Shown here: positions 53,525 through 63,025 of the stretch, in pieces
Numbering within the stretch: position 1 is the first letter of the stretch
Layout: each line of letters opens with the position of its first letter
Source of the DNA: Yeosuana aromativorans
Lineage (GTDB): Bacteria > Bacteroidota > Bacteroidia > Flavobacteriales > Flavobacteriaceae
Length of the DNA: 64,000 bases
Reading direction: 5' to 3'
NCBI RefSeq assembly: GCF_014646655.1
Contig: NZ_BMNR01000001.1
Coordinates: forward strand, 62,001 to 126,000
Program-made: the position numbers and the translations under genes
The notes under the pieces: generated by a model
What the model was told of the DNA's origin: nothing
Databases searched by the model: none
What the model saw: only the letters and a program-made list of their open reading frames with translations

Positions 53525-55381
53525 ATGAAAACCGTAACATATATAAATAATTTAAAAGTCTTAATGGTTTTTATTGGAGCTGTAATAATGACTTCATGTT
53601 CAAAAAATGATGACAAGACCATTTCCTACACTACTACTCCAGGGGAAGCTGCTTTAAGTTTACCATTAAACAATCAAACATGTGAAGTTGGTGAGATTAT
53701 TGGTGACAAAGCTACGGTGACTTTTAGCTGGGAGGCATCAGAAGCTACTGAAACATACAATTTAACAATAACAAATTTAGTAACCCAAGATGTAACGCTT
53801 AACGTAGGTCTTCCAACAAACTCAACAGTGGTGAATCTTTTAAGAGGATATCCATATTCTTGGATGGTGACTTCCAAAAATTCTGGAAACACAACTACAA
53901 ATTCAGAAGTTTGGAAATTTTATTTGGCAGGCGAAGGAGAATCAAACAATGTACCGTTTCCAGCAACGCTTTTAAGCCCTTCTTCGGGAGCTACTGTGGT
54001 ACCTGTTGATGGTAAAGTAACTCTTGAGTGGCAAGGCAGTCCAGATTCAGATGGAGATGCTATTACTTATACGTTATATGCAGATACCGTTGATGGAAAT
54101 CAAGACGTTCCAGAAGAATGGAAAGGTTTAACCGATACCACTATAGATATCCCTGTTGATCCAGATACCGTATATTTTTGGCATATTGAAACCAGTGACG
54201 GCACAAACGCCTCTATTAGTACAACCTATACGTTTAAAACGGGTGACACTAATTCATCTATTCCGCAAGGAACCATAGTAAGTACTTCACAAGAAGTTTT
54301 AGACGCTATTGCAGCAGCCACACCTGGTGAAAACATTTACGTTCACGGTGGTGATTATATTTTTGATTCAACCATAAAAATAACTGGCAGTGGTATGTCT
54401 GGGAATGTTATTTCATTAATGGCTTACCCCGGTGATGAAAGTAGACCTAAATTTGACTTTTCTTCTATGACTGAAAACTCTTCAAATCGTGGCATAGAAG
54501 TCAGTGGCTCATTCTGGCATATCGAAGGTATTGATGTATTTCACGCCGGTGATAACGGTATGTTTGTCCAAGGGAATAATAATGTGATTGAATTCTGTAC
54601 ATTCAGTGAAAATTCAGATACTGGCCTTCAGATTGGCAATGGCGCTTCAAACAATATTATTTTAAACTGTGATTCATTTTATAACGCAGATTCCACTTTA
54701 GAAAATGCTGATGGATTTGCTTGTAAACTTGATGCCGGAACAGGTAATAAATTTGTTGGATGTAGGGCTTGGCAAAACCTTGATGATGGTTGGGATGGCT
54801 ATTTAAGAGGAACAGATAATATTACTACCACTTATGAAAACTGTTGGTCTTTTAAAAACGGTATCTTAAAAAACGGAACCGTTGGTGCTGGAGACGGAAA
54901 TGGATTTAAAACGGGTGGTAGTGATGATAAATTATTAAAACACAATGCCATCTATAAAAATTGCGTGGCTGCCGGGAACACTCATAATGGATTTGACCAT
55001 AACAGCAACCGAGGAGCTATTGAAATCTATAATTGTTCCGCTTACAACAACGGTAAAAATATTAGTTTTGGAAGCACCAACATTGCCGAATCACTTACCA
55101 TAAAAAATACAGCAAGTTTATCAGGTAAGAGCAACGACAGCTTTTCTGCCACGACTACGGATATAACCAATAATAGTTGGCAAAATGGCATTGTAATAAA
55201 CTCATCAGACTTTGTTAGTTTAGATGTCGATTTATTGAGCAGCCCTAGACAAGCTGATGGTAGCCTGCCCAACGTGGATTTTATGAAACTAGTGGATGGT
55301 AGTGACCTAATAGATGCCGGAATTAATGTAGGATTACAATTTAATGGAGTTGCTCCAGATTTAGGTGCTTTTGAAAAATAA
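53525..55381 (+). CDS. PL9 pectate lyase, lipoprotein
   Basis: A 618-residue lipoprotein (signal peptide ending VIMTSC) that would cleave pectate or rhamnogalacturonan by beta-elimination. Two FN3-like domains (about 35-240) precede the beta-helix (about 250-600). The PL9 signature region has DGFACKLDAGTGNKFVGC and QNLDDGWDGY (Ca-binding Asp cluster at about 418-424). Lys462 in GNGFKTGG corresponds to the catalytic Lys of Pel9A. The gene starts 3 bases after the methylesterase stop, so the pair forms a secreted demethylation and cleavage operon. A strong terminator follows 26 bases after it. Confidence 0.92.
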   Translation: MKTVTYINNLKVLMVFIGAVIMTSCSKNDDKTISYTTTPGEAALSLPLNNQTCEVGEIIGDKATVTFSWEASEATETYNLTITNLVTQDVTLNVGLPTNSTVVNLLRGYPYSWMVTSKNSGNTTTNSEVWKFYLAGEGESNNVPFPATLLSPSSGATVVPVDGKVTLEWQGSPDSDGDAITYTLYADTVDGNQDVPEEWKGLTDTTIDIPVDPDTVYFWHIETSDGTNASISTTYTFKTGDTNSSIPQGTIVSTSQEVLDAIAAATPGENIYVHGGDYIFDSTIKITGSGMSGNVISLMAYPGDESRPKFDFSSMTENSSNRGIEVSGSFWHIEGIDVFHAGDNGMFVQGNNNVIEFCTFSENSDTGLQIGNGASNNIILNCDSFYNADSTLENADGFACKLDAGTGNKFVGCRAWQNLDDGWDGYLRGTDNITTTYENCWSFKNGILKNGTVGAGDGNGFKTGGSDDKLLKHNAIYKNCVAAGNTHNGFDHNSNRGAIEIYNCSAYNNGKNISFGSTNIAESLTIKNTASLSGKSNDSFSATTTDITNNSWQNGIVINSSDFVSLDVDLLSSPRQADGSLPNVDFMKLVDGSDLIDAGINVGLQFNGVAPDLGAFEK

Positions 55382-55407
55382 TTTTATTGTTCATTGATTA
55401 ATAGTTC

Positions 55408-55443
55408 AAAAAAAGGAAGGTGGCATCAAGCCTTCCTTTTTTT
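55408..55443 (+). terminator. intrinsic terminator of the methylesterase-PL9 operon
   Basis: Perfect 13-bp stem AAAAAAAGGAAGG / CCTTCCTTTTTTT with a 10-base loop. It isolates the LacI gene from the operon upstream. Confidence 0.93.
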
Positions 55444-55600
55444 AATCTTCTACTCAAATTCATAAAACAATTCAAACATATAAACAAAATTTGAGTAATA
55501 ATTTTAGAAACTAAAAAAGATGCACATTAAAAAAATATATAATTAAAAAATGTATTTTTAACATTTTAATTTTAGGGTGATTTAATCTTTTAAGATAACC

Positions 55601-56632
55601 ATGGGTAAAAAAATAACCATTTATGATATAGCAAAAAAGCTGGATATCACAGCTGCTACTGTTTCACGCGCATTGAACAACAACACCAAAATTAGTGAGG
55701 CAACCAGAGAATTGGTGATTCGAACTGCCAAGGAAATGAATTATGAGCAAAACAAACTTGCTCAGGCTCTTAAAAGTGGAAAAAGCTACAATGTTGGCGT
55801 TATAGTACCCCGAATAGACAGTAACTTTTTCGCATCCATAATCAGGGGTATCGAGGAAGAATTATACCCTAAAGGCTATCATGTTATCATCTGTCAAACC
55901 CATGATCAAGAATACCTGGAAATTGGAAATATCAATTCCTTACTAAATGCACAAGTTGATGGTATTTTAATGTCCATTTCAAATGCCAATTTAGAAAATA
56001 ACGAAAGCTTTAAAAATTTACTCAAAAAAAATGTACCATTGATATTTTTTGATAGAAAGAAAGACATTAAGGGAGTAAGCTCGGTAACCATAGATGACTT
56101 TAAAGGCGCCTATGATGCTACCCAACACTTGATCAATCAGGGTTGTAAACGGATCGCCCATTTATCAAACGATAGAAAATTATTAATATTTAAAAATAGG
56201 TATTTAGGTTATAAACAAGCTATTATTGACAATGGACTCGAATTTGATGAGAGCCTTGTCATTGAAACACAAAGTAAAGTGCTAGAAGGTAGAAAGACCA
56301 CAAAAATATTATTGGATATGGAAAACCGTCCTGATGCCATATTTTCTTCGAGTGATTTTACAGCACTTGGTGCCATTGAGGAAATCAAAGCCCATGGCCT
56401 TAGAATCCCTGAAGATATTTGTGTGGCCGGTTTTGCAAACGAGCCTTTTACAAAATTTATGGAACTTTCTATTACCTCTGTCGATCAATCCCCTATTGAA
56501 ATGGGTAGGCTTACAGCCCAAGTGTTTTTGGAAGAAGTCAATAACAGCAAAAAAATTAAATCAGAAAAACAGGTGGTTTTAACACCTGAGTTGATGATTA
56601 GAAAGTCGTCCCAAAAATTAAAAATAGATTAA
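55601..56632 (+). CDS. LacI-family transcriptional regulator, probable pectin regulon repressor
   Basis: A 343-residue DNA-binding protein. Residues 5-27 form the helix-turn-helix (TIYDIAKKLDITAATVSRALNN), with the hinge helix at about 50-60 (KLAQALKSGKS), in which Leu is expected to intercalate at a central CG. The periplasmic-binding-like effector domain follows (about 62-335). Members normally repress catabolic genes and release DNA on binding a sugar or sugar acid. The perfect palindrome TGTAATCGATTACA, with a central CG, lies in three intergenic regions of the locus, overlapping -7 boxes. That makes this gene the best candidate for their regulator. The effector could be galacturonate, KDG or an oligouronide; this cannot be read from sequence. 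No operator lies before this gene itself. Confidence 0.93.
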   Translation: MGKKITIYDIAKKLDITAATVSRALNNNTKISEATRELVIRTAKEMNYEQNKLAQALKSGKSYNVGVIVPRIDSNFFASIIRGIEEELYPKGYHVIICQTHDQEYLEIGNINSLLNAQVDGILMSISNANLENNESFKNLLKKNVPLIFFDRKKDIKGVSSVTIDDFKGAYDATQHLINQGCKRIAHLSNDRKLLIFKNRYLGYKQAIIDNGLEFDESLVIETQSKVLEGRKTTKILLDMENRPDAIFSSSDFTALGAIEEIKAHGLRIPEDICVAGFANEPFTKFMELSITSVDQSPIEMGRLTAQVFLEEVNNSKKIKSEKQVVLTPELMIRKSSQKLKID

Positions 56633-56640
56633 ACTTGAAC

Positions 56641-56669
56641 AAAAAAGGCATGTCTAACATGCCTTTTTT
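56641..56669. terminator. bidirectional terminator between lacI-type gene and uxaA
   Basis: Perfect 13-bp stem AAAAAAGGCATGT / ACATGCCTTTTTT with a CTA loop, with A and T runs on both sides. It serves the two convergent transcripts. Confidence 0.94.
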
Positions 56670-56671
56670 AT

Positions 56672-58282
56672 TTATAAAGATACCCCTCTACGCCAAGGGA
56701 TAAAATCATTTTGATTTAACAATTTGGCCTTAGTTTTTACAGTTCCACTGGCTACTTGAATTATAAACTCAAGCAGTTCTTCAGCCATTTCCTCAATGGT
56801 TTTCTCTCCGCGTATCACAGCTCCAGTTTCTACATCAATGATGTCTGGCATCCGTTTTGCAAGTTCAGTATTTGATGACACTTTAATGATTGGTGCAATG
56901 GGGTTACCTGTTGGTGTGCCCAATCCGGTTGTAAACAAAACAAGGTTAACACCAGAACCAACCAATGCTGTGGTACTCTCAACATCATTACCGGGCGTGC
57001 ACAATAAATTAAGACCTGGTTTAGTAATATATTCTCCATAATCCAACACATCTTGTACTGGTGACGTTCCACCCTTTTTGGCTGCTCCTGCCGATTTCAT
57101 GGCATCTGTAATCAAACCATCTTTAATATTTCCAGGTGATGGGTTCATATCAAATCCTGAGCCCGCATCTACAACAGATTTTTCATAAGCCTTCATTAAT
57201 TTTAAAAACTTCTCACCTATGGTATCATCTACACATCTGTTGACCAATTCTTGCTCTACACCGCACAACTCTGGGAATTCTGCCAAAACAGCCGTACCAT
57301 TAAGTGCTGCCAACATATCAGAAACAGCTCCTAATGTGGGATTTGCTGATATTCCAGAAAACCCATCAGAGCCACCACATTCCAAACCAACTTTTAATTT
57401 TGATAAAGGTGCTGGTTTGCGTTCAATATTATTGGCTTTTTTTATGGCTTCAAAAGAATCCTTTATAATGGCAGACAGCATCTCATCAACCGTTCCCATT
57501 TTTTGCTGTTCATAAATTAAAACAGGCTTATTCAAATTAGGATTAATAGCATTTAAAGCGTCTTTAAAAATGCTTATTTGAAGGTTTTGACAGCCTAAAC
57601 TCAATACCGTTGCACCAGCAACATTAGGATTGTTTACATATCCTGCCAACAATCTACCTAGACTTTCGGAATCCTGTCTTATACCTCCACAACCACCTGG
57701 GTGTGTTATAAACTTGACATCAATATTATTAAATACGTTTGTTGAATTTTCTGCAACAGCGGTATCTTCATGTCCTCCACTAACAAGTGAACGGAGTAAC
57801 ATTTGATGCGGATTTACGTGCTGCTTTAAAAGCTCTTTCTCAAAAATTTCTTTTAACGTTTCTATGTTTCTGTTTTCACAAAATACCAACGGGAAAAACA
57901 ACCAAACATTTTCTGTGCCCACTTGTCCGTCTTCCCTATGGTATCCCAAAAACGTTCTGTCCTTCCATTTTTCAACATCTGGAGCCGTCCAACTAAAAGT
58001 TTGGGTTCTTCCATACACTTTTTCGCTTTGGTGCTTTACATTTTCAGTGGTCAACACATCACCTTTTTCAATAATACCGCTTGCCGTTCCAACTAAAACG
58101 CCATACATCGTTATTCTGTCTCCTGCATTTAGTTTATTCAAAGCAATTTTATGTTTGGCCTTTACATCAGACAAAATATGAATGGTATCATTATCAAAAT
58201 CAATAGTCTCTCCAACCGATATGTTTACCAAAGCTACAGCTACATTATCTGTGGGATGTATTTTTAACAACTTTTTTACCAT
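56672..58282 (-). CDS. uxaA: altronate dehydratase
   Basis: A 536-residue cytoplasmic enzyme turning D-altronate into 2-keto-3-deoxygluconate (KDG). It is the full-length form: an N-terminal SAF-like domain (about 1-95, LLKIHPTDNVAVALV) and a C-terminal UxaA catalytic domain. The catalytic domain has TFLGYHREDGQVGTENVWLFFP, THPGGCGGIRQDSESLGRLLAGY, LECGGSDGFSGISANPTLG and PTGNPIAPIIKVSSNTELA. It is the last gene of the uxaC-kdgK-kdgA-exuT-uxaB-uxaA series. Its start overlaps the uxaB stop by 7 bases, suggesting translational coupling. Confidence 0.96.
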   Translation of the reverse strand: MVKKLLKIHPTDNVAVALVNISVGETIDFDNDTIHILSDVKAKHKIALNKLNAGDRITMYGVLVGTASGIIEKGDVLTTENVKHQSEKVYGRTQTFSWTAPDVEKWKDRTFLGYHREDGQVGTENVWLFFPLVFCENRNIETLKEIFEKELLKQHVNPHQMLLRSLVSGGHEDTAVAENSTNVFNNIDVKFITHPGGCGGIRQDSESLGRLLAGYVNNPNVAGATVLSLGCQNLQISIFKDALNAINPNLNKPVLIYEQQKMGTVDEMLSAIIKDSFEAIKKANNIERKPAPLSKLKVGLECGGSDGFSGISANPTLGAVSDMLAALNGTAVLAEFPELCGVEQELVNRCVDDTIGEKFLKLMKAYEKSVVDAGSGFDMNPSPGNIKDGLITDAMKSAGAAKKGGTSPVQDVLDYGEYITKPGLNLLCTPGNDVESTTALVGSGVNLVLFTTGLGTPTGNPIAPIIKVSSNTELAKRMPDIIDVETGAVIRGEKTIEEMAEELLEFIIQVASGTVKTKAKLLNQNDFIPWRRGVSL

Positions 58283-59748
58283 GCTATGTCTATTGTTTTA
58301 TTTTTTATGTTATTGCTGAAATTAGCAAAGCCTTTTTCAACTCCATTGGCATCAATTTCCTCTAGCGCAATTGCAATAGCTGTTTTCAGCTTTTTGATTT
58401 TAGTTAAATCTTGGTCCCAGAAATCAACATGCTCAAGAACGGCTTTGGATATATCTTCATAGTCCTTAAGCTTCCAAATGTTTTCAAAGGTTTCAACAAT
58501 TTCTGAACTGTCTTTTACTGGTAATTTAGCTCCTTTCCAAGTGCCTTTATAAAAACGAATCAAGCAGGCAAATGAAAATGTTAAATGTAAAGGAATGCTA
58601 TTGTTTATTTCAATGTATTCCAATAAACTTGGCAGTACTCTCACCTTAAACTTTGATATGGAGTTTAAAGCAATATCAGATAATTGGTGTTTGATGAATG
58701 GGTTTCTAAAACGGTCCAAAACCTCTTCAGCAAAACTGTTTAATTCGTCCCGATCCATTTTAAGGGTTTCTATAATTTCATCAAAAACAGCTTTATTAAC
58801 AAAGCCTCCCGTGAAATCATTATCAATGGTTTCTTTTACGGTTGTATTTCCATACAAAATAGAAAAAGGAACCATAGCGGTATGCGCGCCGTTTAAAATG
58901 CGTACTTTTCTGGTACGATAGGGTTGCATGTCATTAACAATCTTAACATCCAACTTTGTTTTGTTGAATGGTAATTTAGCTTTCAAATCGTCACCACCTT
59001 CAATCACCCACAACAAAAATGCTTCAGCAGCTACTATTAAATTATCCTGATAATTCAACTGTGCATTGTAAGATTCAATTTCATCTTTGGGATATCCCGG
59101 TACAATTCTATCAACCAAAGTGCTATGGAACGAATTGCTTTCCAACAACCAGGTTTTAAAATCATCACCAAGATTCCAATCGATTACATACTTTAATATA
59201 ATATCTTTTAAGGTCTCAGAATTATGATTTATCAATTCACAAGGGATAATAGTCAACCCTTTAGTTGCATCTCCATTAAAATGTTTAAATCTTTCATGTA
59301 AAAGTAGTGTTAACTTAGCCGGAAACGAGCTTGGAGGCTCCATATCAGGTGTATCAGTTGCAACATAGGCTATACCTGCTTCAGTAGTATTTGAAATAAT
59401 AAATTCCAAAGATTCTTCTTTTGCTAAATTTAGATAATCATTAAAATTAGCATACGGATCTACCCCTTTAACAATGTTGGAGATTAACTCAATATCTTGA
59501 ATTTCTTGGCCTTTTTTAACACCTTTCATAAACAAGGTGTACAATCCATCTTGGTCATTTAGCATGTTTACCAAACCTCTATCAATGGGCTGCACTACTG
59601 CTATTCCTGCATTAAAGTTGACTGCTTTGTTCAATTCTTGAAACGCATATCCAATAAATGCTCTCAAAAAATTGCCTTCTCCAAATTGTACTATTTTGAT
59701 TGGAAGTTTGTCCTCTAATCCAACATGTTTTCTATTTAGTTTCTTCAT
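58276..59748 (-). CDS. uxaB: tagaturonate reductase
   Basis: A 490-residue cytoplasmic NAD-dependent enzyme reducing D-tagaturonate to D-altronate, the second step of galacturonate catabolism. It belongs to the mannitol dehydrogenase/UxaB family: VQFGEGNFLRAFIGYAFQELN near the N-terminus (dinucleotide site), CELINHNSETLKDIIL, and KVRILNGAHTAMVPFSILYG with the conserved Lys-x-x-x-x-Asn-x-x-His. It overlaps uxaA by 7 bases and lies 25 bases after exuT. An operator-like TCCAATCGATTACA lies inside it (59175-59188), probably by chance. Confidence 0.96.
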   Translation of the reverse strand: MKKLNRKHVGLEDKLPIKIVQFGEGNFLRAFIGYAFQELNKAVNFNAGIAVVQPIDRGLVNMLNDQDGLYTLFMKGVKKGQEIQDIELISNIVKGVDPYANFNDYLNLAKEESLEFIISNTTEAGIAYVATDTPDMEPPSSFPAKLTLLLHERFKHFNGDATKGLTIIPCELINHNSETLKDIILKYVIDWNLGDDFKTWLLESNSFHSTLVDRIVPGYPKDEIESYNAQLNYQDNLIVAAEAFLLWVIEGGDDLKAKLPFNKTKLDVKIVNDMQPYRTRKVRILNGAHTAMVPFSILYGNTTVKETIDNDFTGGFVNKAVFDEIIETLKMDRDELNSFAEEVLDRFRNPFIKHQLSDIALNSISKFKVRVLPSLLEYIEINNSIPLHLTFSFACLIRFYKGTWKGAKLPVKDSSEIVETFENIWKLKDYEDISKAVLEHVDFWDQDLTKIKKLKTAIAIALEEIDANGVEKGFANFSNNIKNKTIDIAW

Positions 59749-59773
59749 CTTATTGTTGCTCTATTCAGCAATT

Positions 59774-61072
59774 TTAACTTTTAATTGGTTTTAAGTTTTC
59801 ATCTAATGGTGTCATTTTAGGCATTAATAAATGAACAATGCCCAAAATTATTAGGTAACAAGATCCTGCAATGAGAAATGCCCAAAAATAACCAGTATTA
59901 CCAGCTGTATCCAAGACCTCTCCTAATGCTTTGTCACCGACCATACCTGCGACTGCTCCAACCATGCCTCCGATTCCTACTACTGATGCTGTTGCTTTCT
60001 TAGGAAACACGTCTGAAGCTAATGTGAAAATATTAGCTGACCACGCTTGATGGCCTGCTGCTGCCAATCCAATTAGAAAAACGGCTATCCATTTGCTTTC
60101 GGTTATGGCAACAAAGCTTACCGGCAGTATAATCAAAGCACATATTAGCATTGTTATCTTTCTTGCTTTATTAATACTCCATCCTTTCTTTATAAAAACA
60201 CCTGAAAGGTATCCTCCTAAAATACTGCCTCCATCAGCCATAATATAAATGACAAAAAATGGAAGAGCAATATTATGGATATCTACACCAAAGGTGTCAG
60301 CTAAAAATTTTGCGCCCCAGAAAAGATAAAACCACCAAACGGCATCCGTTATTTTAGCTACAGCAAATGCCCATGTCTGACGTTTATCGAGAACTGCTTT
60401 CCATGGTAATTTTTCTTCATTTTCAATATCGGAATCACTATTTATATAGGCTAATTCTTCTTTTGTTACTTTAGGATGTACTTCTGGCTTTTTATACATT
60501 TTAAACCATAAAAACACCCAAATAGCACTTAATACACCTGTAATTAAAAAAGGAATTTGCCAATTTTTACCATCTTCATGAACTATCCACCCAACGACAA
60601 ATGGGGCTGCAATGGCACCAACACTTGTTGCTGCGTTAAAAAGACCTGTTGCAAATGCACGGTCCTTTTTAGGAAACCATTCGGCCGTGGTCTTAATGGC
60701 TGCTGGAAAGTTTCCAGATTCTCCAAAACCTAAACCAAACCTTGCGGCGGCAAAACCAATAACACTAAACCCAGGACGTACCAAAGCATGAAGCATTCCA
60801 AATATACTCCAAGTACCAATTGATAGGATATACCCTTTCTTAGTTCCTAATCGGTCAATGATTCCTCCCATTGATAGCATCCCAAGGGCATAAGCCACCT
60901 TAAATGATATCATAATGTTTGCGTAATCATTATTGCTCCAATGGAACATTTTCTCTAATGTTGGAGCCAATACCCCAATGATACTTCTATCAAAGTAGTT
61001 AATAGTTGTGGCAAACATTAAAAGGGCTAAAATCCGGTAACGGTAATTTCCTATCTTCTGAGCTTCATTCAT
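59774..61072 (-). CDS. exuT: hexuronate transporter, MFS family
   Basis: A 432-residue inner-membrane transporter with 12 predicted helices, in the anion:cation symporter branch of the MFS. It would bring galacturonate or glucuronate from the periplasm into the cytoplasm. Signatures are TTINYFDRSIIGVLAPTLE in helix 1, GGIIDRLGTKKGY in the loop 2-3 motif, and RFGLGFGESGNFPAAIKTTAEWFPKKDRAFATGLFNA in helix 4. These are typical of ExuT/GudP. It is in line with uxaB and kdgA, with gaps of 25 and 64 bases. Confidence 0.95.
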   Translation of the reverse strand: MNEAQKIGNYRYRILALLMFATTINYFDRSIIGVLAPTLEKMFHWSNNDYANIMISFKVAYALGMLSMGGIIDRLGTKKGYILSIGTWSIFGMLHALVRPGFSVIGFAAARFGLGFGESGNFPAAIKTTAEWFPKKDRAFATGLFNAATSVGAIAAPFVVGWIVHEDGKNWQIPFLITGVLSAIWVFLWFKMYKKPEVHPKVTKEELAYINSDSDIENEEKLPWKAVLDKRQTWAFAVAKITDAVWWFYLFWGAKFLADTFGVDIHNIALPFFVIYIMADGGSILGGYLSGVFIKKGWSINKARKITMLICALIILPVSFVAITESKWIAVFLIGLAAAGHQAWSANIFTLASDVFPKKATASVVGIGGMVGAVAGMVGDKALGEVLDTAGNTGYFWAFLIAGSCYLIILGIVHLLMPKMTPLDENLKPIKS

Positions 61073-61136
61073 AATATGGTCTATTTAATTTAGTGTTTGT
61101 TTTAATTGAATCAGGAATTAAGTATTCCTGTTGAGC

Positions 61137-61808
61137 TTATGGCTTTCTCACTTTCTTGATGATGGCTAAAGCTTCTTTCACTTTCTGTTCCAGCTTGGCA
61201 TAGTCCCTGTTGGCGATGATGTCCTTTGAGATCAACTGCGAGCCCATCCCAACACAGGTCACACCCGCATCGAACCAGCCCTTTAGGTTCTCCTCCGTTG
61301 GCGACACACCGCCCGTGGGCATCACGCTTGTCCATGGCTGTGGCCCCTTAATACCCTTCACGAACTGGGGCCCATAGATATCGCCCGGGAACAGCTTCAC
61401 GATCTCGCATCCCAGCTCTTCAGCTTTTGCAATTTCCGTTAAAGTCCCACAACCGGGTGACCACAGTACCTTTCGGCGGTTGCATGCAATGGCAATGTCC
61501 TCTCTCAATACCGGTGTCACAACAAAGTTCGCCCCCAGGGCCATATATAAGCTCGCTTGGGCCGCATCGGTCACCGAGCCAACGCCCATGATCATGCCTG
61601 GCAGTTCCTTGATGGCGTACTTGGTCAGTTCTCCAAAAACCTCGTGAGCAAAATCACCACGTGCGGTAAATTCCATTAATCTGGCACCACCATCATAACA
61701 GGCCTTTAAAATATGCTTGCTCAGCTCAATGTCATTATGGAAGAACAACGGGACCATCCCAGTTTCTTTCATGGCCGTTGCCACTTCTATTCTTGTAAAT
61801 TGTGCCAT
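61137..61808 (-). CDS. kdgA: KDPG / 4-hydroxy-2-oxoglutarate aldolase
   Basis: A 223-residue aldolase splitting 2-keto-3-deoxy-6-phosphogluconate into pyruvate and glyceraldehyde 3-phosphate. Schiff-base Lys138 (VKLFPGD), Glu46 and Arg50 (MEFTARG) and TGGVSP match the KDPG aldolase family. Base composition differs from the neighbours: G+C is 32 of 60 in bases 61381-61440, counted by eye, against 21 of 60 in uxaB (59041-59100). It lies 64 bases before exuT and 140 bases after kdgK; the gap after kdgK holds no other gene. Confidence 0.96.
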   Translation of the reverse strand: MAQFTRIEVATAMKETGMVPLFFHNDIELSKHILKACYDGGARLMEFTARGDFAHEVFGELTKYAIKELPGMIMGVGSVTDAAQASLYMALGANFVVTPVLREDIAIACNRRKVLWSPGCGTLTEIAKAEELGCEIVKLFPGDIYGPQFVKGIKGPQPWTSVMPTGGVSPTEENLKGWFDAGVTCVGMGSQLISKDIIANRDYAKLEQKVKEALAIIKKVRKP

Positions 61809-61948
61809 ATCTTTAATTTTTTGTTTTTATGTTTTTTGTTTGTTTGGCCTTGAAAAGACCAGGACCGAAAATTTCTTGTCGGCCCCGATGATCCTTCAAA
61901 ACTAACTCAAAAAAAAACTATTAATCAACTTTTTATCTTGCTGTCCGT

Positions 61949-62995
61949 CTATCTTGCCACTCGCCCCGAGGCATCGCCGCCCATCAGTTTCTCCACCTCC
62001 TCAACAGTCACCAGATTGGCATCGCCCTTGATGGTGTGCTTCAGGCAGGAGGCCGCCACGGCAAAGTCCAGTGCATTTTGGTCATCTTCCGGGTAGGTCA
62101 ACAGCCCGTAGATCAGGCCGCCCATAAAACTGTCTCCACCGCCGACCCTGTCCACGATGTCCGTTATCTGGTATTGGCGTGTCTGGTACATCTTCTTTCC
62201 GTCGTACAGAACACCTGCCCAGGTGTTGTGGGATGCCGATATGGACCCTCTTAACGTTGTGATCACTTTCTTTGCCCTTGGAAACTTTTTCATCATCTGT
62301 TGGCATACTGATAAAAATGCCTCAGCCTTCACATCGTGCCCCTGTGTCTGTACGGATATGCCTTCTGGCTTTATGCCAAAGTGCATCTCGGCATCTTCCT
62401 CGTTCCCCAATATGATGTCACAGTAAGAGGTCAGCTCGGTCATGATCTCCTCTCTTTTTGAGGCATCGCAGTATTTCCACAATTTGGCACGGTAGTTCAG
62501 GTCCGTTGAAATGGTGACACCAAGTTTGCTGGCAGCCTTTACGGCCTCCAGACAGACATCAGCTGAACTTTGGGATATCGCCGGTGTGATCCCCGTCCAA
62601 TGGAACCACTCCACTCCCTTGAATACATCTTCCCAGTCGATCATACCGGACTGGATCGTGGACATGGATGAATATGCCCTATCGTAGACCACCTTGCTGC
62701 CCCTGCTCACCGCTCCGGTCTCCAAAAAGTAAATGCCCAGGCGATCGCCGCCCCAAACGATCTTGTCGACGCCAACACCGCGCTTGCGCATCTCCATCAT
62801 GGCACACTGACCAATATCATTTTTTGGCAGGCGCGTAACGAAATCCACCGTTATGCCGTAATTGGCAAGGGACACGGCCACGTTGGACTCGCCACCACCG
62901 TACACCACGTCAAAATTGTCCGCCTGCGAGAACCTTAAAAATCCTTGTGGAGCCAATCTTAACATGATCTCCCCAAATGTCACTACTCTACTCAT
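61949..62995 (-). CDS. kdgK: 2-keto-3-deoxygluconate kinase (PfkB family)
   Basis: A 348-residue kinase phosphorylating KDG to KDPG with ATP. PfkB features are the N-terminal VTFGEIMLRLAP and YGGGESNVAVSLANYG, and the C-terminal DRVGGGDSFMGGLIYG with the catalytic base Asp288. It is unusually G+C rich (35 of 60 in bases 62041-62100 by eye) and uses C- and G-ending codons rarely seen around it, as does kdgA. The two may have been acquired together. It lies 30 bases after uxaC. The 140-base spacer to kdgA is also partly GC-rich and has no clear signal. Confidence 0.95.
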   Translation of the reverse strand: MSRVVTFGEIMLRLAPQGFLRFSQADNFDVVYGGGESNVAVSLANYGITVDFVTRLPKNDIGQCAMMEMRKRGVGVDKIVWGGDRLGIYFLETGAVSRGSKVVYDRAYSSMSTIQSGMIDWEDVFKGVEWFHWTGITPAISQSSADVCLEAVKAASKLGVTISTDLNYRAKLWKYCDASKREEIMTELTSYCDIILGNEEDAEMHFGIKPEGISVQTQGHDVKAEAFLSVCQQMMKKFPRAKKVITTLRGSISASHNTWAGVLYDGKKMYQTRQYQITDIVDRVGGGDSFMGGLIYGLLTYPEDDQNALDFAVAASCLKHTIKGDANLVTVEEVEKLMGGDASGRVAR

Positions 62996-63025
62996 TGTTC
63001 AATCTATTGTTTTTGTTTGTTTTGT

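Noticed and set aside
59175-59188. TCCAATCGATTACA, one base away from the LacI-type operator, inside uxaB
   Set aside because: It encodes conserved uxaB residues (YVIDWN) and has no promoter nearby. One chance match in a coding region of this length is not surprising.
61111-61335. Open frame overlapping the 3' part of kdgA on the same strand
   Set aside because: It is a frame shadow in G+C-rich DNA; kdgA motifs are complete and unbroken in the main frame.
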